A stretch of DNA of 64,000 nucleotides from NCBI RefSeq assembly GCF_965363235.1, contig NC_134848.1, positions 62,644,181-62,708,180 on the forward strand. The letters run 5' to 3'. Below are positions 59,132 to 64,000 of this stretch, one piece after another. Within the stretch, counting starts at the first letter, position 1. Each line of letters begins with the position of its first letter. Below the pieces are notes generated by a model. That model was not told the origin of the DNA. It saw only the letters and a program-made list of their open reading frames with translations, and searched no databases. This DNA is from Mytilus galloprovincialis. Lineage: Eukaryota > Mollusca > Bivalvia > Mytilida > Mytilidae. The position numbers and the translations under genes were made by a program.

Positions 59132-59732
59132 TTAGCTGGTTCTCGGCTGACTACTACACTTTGTTCATAGACAGCCGGTGTGAGTCGATCTATTGTAGAA
59201 TCTGATTAGTCGACCAATCAAATTACGTGTAACAGTAACAGTACACATGGAGTTTTATTTAATGCTACAATCCAAGAAATGTTATCGCAAATGAAAAGGA
59301 ATCATCTATTTTCCTTCCAATAATCCAATGGAACATTTTTATTTCACAGTTTAAAATGTATTGTCGAAACCACAGCCGTCAGTTCAAAAGTTCCATTTTG
59401 TATGACGTCACGTTGATTTGCGAAAATCGTTCATGAAGTTTAGCGGAATTTTATTTTCATGTCAAATTTATACCTTTTTCGATATTTTTTCTTTATCTAA
59501 TGCACTAGATTATTTAAATTTAGAATAGGGATGTATTTGACGCATTAATTAATGCTTTTGTATGCAAAAGAAAACAAATTGTTCTGTTTGTTTACATGTT
59601 ATGATGTTGTACGTTGATATGTAACAAAGTATCGTTCAATCCCGTTAAAATCTCCAGGGCAAAATTTTGCCCTAAAAAATCGGGTCATAGCGGTTGTTTG
59701 AATGAATCGAATACACGTGGATTCCAGTTTAA
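59132..59732. mobile_element. 601-bp insertion, 8-bp TSD GAGCATTG, absent from block A
   Basis: GAGCATTG occurs at 59124-59131 and 59733-59740. Block A has it once (32159-32166) with uninterrupted flanks. The ends TTAGCTGG and CCAGTTTAA are weakly inverted. No transposase is seen. An 8-bp duplication fits hAT or P-type elements, unassigned. Confidence 0.8.
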
Positions 59733-61004
59733 GAGCATTGAGGACTCCAAATTCTAAAAGGTTTTGACAAATACGGATTAAGTTATCTATGCCTGGGATA
59801 AGTACAGTTGCTAATGACGTTTTAAAAACAATGATGCTGAAGAAGTATCGATTGTTAGTTTTTGACAACCGCTAATTATAAAGTGTTGAATAATTACTTC
59901 TTTTCATTAGAATTCCAAATCAAATTTTGCAAAATATCCAACATATGGTTTTTATGCAATTTGAATGAGTACTAAATTTTTCATTTTAGGACAACAAAAC
60001 GAAGAAACAGACTCTTTTTAATACACTAAATACATTATATATTCAAAAATTCAAAAAATATCTTTAATGAATAACGAAAAAACCATTGTTTGCAAAACAT
60101 GAGTTTGAACGGACGAGTACCAAGTGGGAGATGCAAATACTTTCACAACACATTAATTGACTCGAGATTTTTAATATCAGGTCGTTTCGGTGAATCTTCA
60201 TTGAAGGACAATATATACCTCGCGTATTTGTTTATTTATTAGGATAAACTTGACAGGTAGTTTTCATGGTAACGCAGGTTTTCAAATGTTTTCGATACTA
60301 CATTATAGTGAGATTTCTATTATCATACTACACTTCTATGAAAAGCAGTTAACAACCCAAATATAGGATTGCAATATCTTCCGAAAATTGATACGGACAC
60401 AACAAAAATATCTGTATCAACATAATGACTATTTATAAGAATAAGAAGATTTGGTATGATTACCAATTAAACAACTATCAACAGGTGACAAAACGACATT
60501 ACAGTTAACAATTATGGGTCATAATATGGCCTTAGATAATGAGTAAAACGAAAAGTAAGGACTAATCATCTATTTATTATACTTTAGCAAACATATCTTA
60601 AATTTCAATATATTAGTAGATAATATCATGGGATATTTTATTTTCTCAAATGCATATACATATTTTACCATGAAGTGATCGAAGAAAGAAGTAAAATGTC
60701 GAAAAAAATCCAATGAAAATTTAGCAAATAGCAAAATCAAAAGCTCAAAAATATCAAACGAATTGATAACAACTGTCATATTTCTAGCTTGGTACATGCA
60801 TTTTCTTAAGTAAAAAAAATAAAAAAATAGAATGAAACTATAACAGCTTTTAGATTAACAGGAGAGGAGTATAAGAACTTATTGTCCAAATATTGAATCA
60901 CAACAAGTATATATATAAGAAATAATTAAATAAAATGCGATGATTATATAATATACATGAATATATATTTCTGAAACATGGAAACTACATGTATACGAAA
61001 AAAA
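59733..61004. other. Duplicated intergenic DNA (C), no gene
   Basis: Matches 32160-32436 and then 33298-34309. The hairpin-headed element found between those in block A is missing at about 60015. Confidence 0.55.
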
Positions 61005-61770
61005 ATCGTGAGTGTTCAGCGGAACCAAATATCTCGTCTACTTTTGCTGTTAATCGCAGGCTCAACAAAAATGAGGGGAAAAGGCAATAAAAATACTCCT
61101 CTTATAATACTATTTTTTTATTGTTAGAAGCTTCTGTCCAAGTTTGGTGAAAATGCAGGATAGTTTATGAATCTAATACATGTTTTAAAAACTTTAACTA
61201 CAGACTGTATGTAATATTTACTTGAAGAAAATCTAGGTCCATTTATAAGTAAAATACGGATAAACAGGTACAGAATTTTAACTAAGTTTCCTTCTAGATG
61301 CTAGCCTTTGATCATAAACAAGCTTCAGTCAAAGTTTGCTAAAAACCAGGATAGAATAAAAAAAGTTTATAAATTTTTTTATTTTTTTTACCATATAGTG
61401 AATGTATTGTATCCTGTCAGAAAAACTATGTCCATTTGTAAGTAAAATACAGAAAAATGGATTTGTTTTTTACAAAATTTACTTCTGGATACTATCTTAT
61501 GATAAAAAACAAGCTTCTGTCCATTTTTTATACACATCCAGGATAGTTCAAGAAAGTTATAAAAATTTTAAAACTTTACCACAGAGTGTACCAAGGTTCT
61601 GTCCAAGTTTGGAAGAAATCCAGAATAATTTAAGAAAGTTTTTAGAATTTCAAATACTTTAACCAGAGTGAATATTTGTGGACGCCACCGACGACGACGA
61701 CGACGACGCCGATGGAAAGTATGATCGCTATATCTCGCTTTTTCGACTAAAGTCGAAGGCTCGACAATGA
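61005..61770 (-). repeat. Inverse hairpin-headed element, block C
   Basis: Nearly identical to 34310-35075, including the CGACGACGAC run (about 61690-61708) and the TTTTCGACTAAAGTCGAA hairpin. Confidence 0.8.
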
Positions 61771-61937
61771 ATGAAACTGAATTATAGTTTGAAACAATAC
61801 ACTTAAGTACTAATATAAATACAAGATCAAACTACGAGGTAACCATAATTGTACAATAAAAGAATACACCCTAGCTGATAGTTCAAACTCAAAGTCTTCT
61901 GTCTAACTAATGAATTTTCCTTTGATTCACGATACGA

Positions 61938-64000
61938 TTAATTTAGATCAAACTTTGCTGATATCGCCTTCCCAGAATTTCTATCGTGAGCTATGAGGTC
62001 AATTTCCGTTTTTCCAAGGACAAATTCTACGTCTACCCATCGCCTATACTCACAAGTGTCTGAAAAAGTGATTGTCGGTGTACATAGCAAAGAACACGTT
62101 TCATCGTCAACATATCCTGGTGTTGTCTCATCAGATACATACACCATTATCTCCATTTTGTCCTGATGTTTGAAAGGTGTAAAGAAAGATTTCTTAACTA
62201 ACATTCCTGCTTCAACGCTTTCGTCTTTTCCGACGATAAGAGAAAATATATTGTCACACCTTTCCTCCCCTTCCATAACTGCATAGTGTTTTCTGTCATA
62301 TTTTTTGTCATGCCAAGGGACATTCGTTTTGACACCATAACTGCATCGCATGATGCGTGACTGTATATACTCTGGATCATGGCCGAATAAAACGGCCCCT
62401 TTAAGCACTGCTAACCCAGCTTCTTCTGGAATTATTATTTTCTTCTCCGGAAATGCTTGGCGAACTGCGTCGTGCATTAGTTGACAATCTGAGAAACCTC
62501 CTACCATTAGCAAATGCGTCACGTCCTTCAATGATTTATCTTGAAAAATCTCTTTCATAAGTGATATAACACTATCAACGGAAGGCATAAACATCTTATT
62601 GAAAACCTCAACATCAATACGAATTTTATCTTGTGCTAGTTTTATGTCTTTTGAATATGACGAATCAGCCAACAGAGACTCTAAATTCTTGTTGTGAACT
62701 TTCTGACATGATGTTTCAAGCGCAACAACCGGGATTGTCATAGTTACTTTAGTTTTTGTTTCAGTTTCAACCGTTCTTTTCACGGATTCAAATTCTCTTA
62801 TTAGATCTATATATGCTAGAGGGCTCTCCTTTTTAATGAATCCATTGTGGTCTTTCCGATAATTTCTTCGAAAAGCTTAAAAAACCTTCTATCAATCGAT
62901 GTTCCACCGCAATCATTTCCGATAGCTCTATGTTTTTCTTTCAAGTGACCATTTGCAGCTTTCTCGTGAACAGTTATGTCTGCAGTGCCGCCTGTAAAAA
63001 ATATGAACATAATGGTTAATGAATTAAAAAAGGAAATAGCTTAAATGGAAACAGACGATATATTCACATTTTTTGGAAAATGACTGATTGTTAAAAGTGA
63101 TATATATCTGACATTTATCTAAACCAATGTCTTAATCAAAGGAAAAGAAAACATGATAAAGTATGTCTTAACGTTACTTTAATCTAAATGAAAGGCAGTG
63201 CAAATACGAAAGATACCAAAAGGAACAGTTCAACTAATAAGTTGAAAGCGAACTGACAATACCATCACAAAACAACAATCCCGAAAAAGTGACAAAAGAT
63301 AAACACAGTATATATCACATAATATAGAAACCTTACGACGAGTAACACGAATCCCATCAAAAACAAGGGTTGATCTCAGATGCTCCGGAAAGAAAAGCAG
63401 ATAATGCTTCACGGGTTGCATCAGCCGCTATATTATATGATCATATCTTTATATAAGTATACAAACATAACCAGTTTTACCATTTAGGATTGTCTTTTTG
63501 CAGGTAAACAAATCTTTATGACAATACTAAGAGGGCTTATTAGATGAATAAAGAAATCTACCTTCAACATAAATGTAACTTATTGTTCTACCTAGTGTAA
63601 TTCAAAACGTAAAACTTTAAGTTATTCAGCATTCATTCTTATGTAGCAACCTTGGAGAATATAGATAAAAAAAGAAACTCATGCAATTTTATATAAATTG
63701 CAATTACCATCAATTCTTTCTTCATTGATAGTAATCACGAAGTCATTTGAACAATCAGCACTTCACAATATTCAAATTCGTAAGAGAATGATATTGACTT
63801 AGGTTTATGATCTTTAAATGTGTTGACAATAGATAGAATCGGATATTTCCTTTAATGTGTGAACAAAACTTTACCTCCAAGATCAACCACCATGAATTTT
63901 GTCCCTTCGGCTGTCATTGTGAATCCTGGGTCAGATCCTTTTAATTTTTCAGTTGATAAAAACTGACAGAAAATGGATGCGGCCTCTGGTTCAAGTGCAA
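61938..64000 (-). pseudogene. HSPA12-like copy C, frameshifted, 5' end outside window
   Basis: Exon 4 equivalent is 62991-61938 and exon 3 equivalent is 63875 to beyond 64000. A run of six T in copy A (36133-36138) is five T here (62830-62834), which shifts the frame in the SLKKESPLAY region. Outside it I see only four residue differences from copy A in exon 4 (G/E, N/D, E/D, D/E). The adenosine motif LLMVGGFSD and phosphate 2 GGTADITVHE are kept. A single homopolymer change could be an assembly error, in which case this is a second functional gene. Exons 1 and 2 would lie beyond the window. Confidence 0.85.

Noticed and set aside
1-64000. tRNA, rRNA or other structured RNA genes
   Set aside because: I saw no convincing A/B box cloverleaf or rRNA segment, but a tRNA scan was not possible here.

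Overview
This window is AT-rich animal nuclear DNA. Genes are split by spliceosomal introns, and most of the sequence is interspersed repeats. The gene content (BLOC1S6, a multi-TM2 protein, duplicated GT11 fucosyltransferases, an HSPA12-type Hsp70) and the repeat types (hairpin-headed elements with internal tandem repeats, Penelope-like reverse transcriptase, KRBA2/Ginger-type integrase) suggest a marine bivalve, most likely a mussel. The organism is inferred from recalled repeat and gene families, not from a search.

Layout. At 345-6753 (+) is a complete five-coding-exon gene for BLOC1S6/pallidin, with transposon copies in its introns. From about 6.8 to 18.7 kb there is no host gene. This stretch holds nested repeats, a decayed Penelope-like reverse transcriptase (13377-15230, tail at 17566-17660) and a 2.3-kb TIR element (15231-17565) inserted in that tail. 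At 18857-25718 (-) is a three-exon gene for a protein with four consecutive TM2 domains and a long low-complexity tail.

From about 26.1 kb to the end the window is a tandemly duplicated locus. Block A (26.1-42.8 kb) carries a GT11 alpha-1,2-fucosyltransferase-like gene (28698-29734, +) and a complete HSPA12-like gene (42807-35241, -). A decayed Ginger-type DNA transposon (38314-41652) lies in HSPA12 intron 2. Block B (45.1-51.9 kb) has a fucosyltransferase copy broken by one nonsense codon and no HSPA12. Block C (52.1-64 kb) has an intact fucosyltransferase (56004-57040) and an HSPA12 copy with a 1-base frameshift that runs off the window.

The most unusual structure is upstream of each fucosyltransferase: a 29-bp tandem repeat whose unit is itself a polypyrimidine tract plus CAG, a reiterated 3' splice site. 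It has about 6, 4 and 41 units in blocks A, B and C. All three forward frames of the unit are open and hydrophobic, and the array runs directly into the membrane-anchor coding sequence. A different 29-bp repeat further upstream has 3 units in A and about 41 in B.

Comparing the duplicated blocks gives empty-site evidence for several insertions. One is a TIR element with a TGTA duplication and subterminal iterons. Five others have CAG-type termini; four carry exact 5-bp target duplications and the fifth an imperfect one. One more insertion carries an 8-bp duplication.
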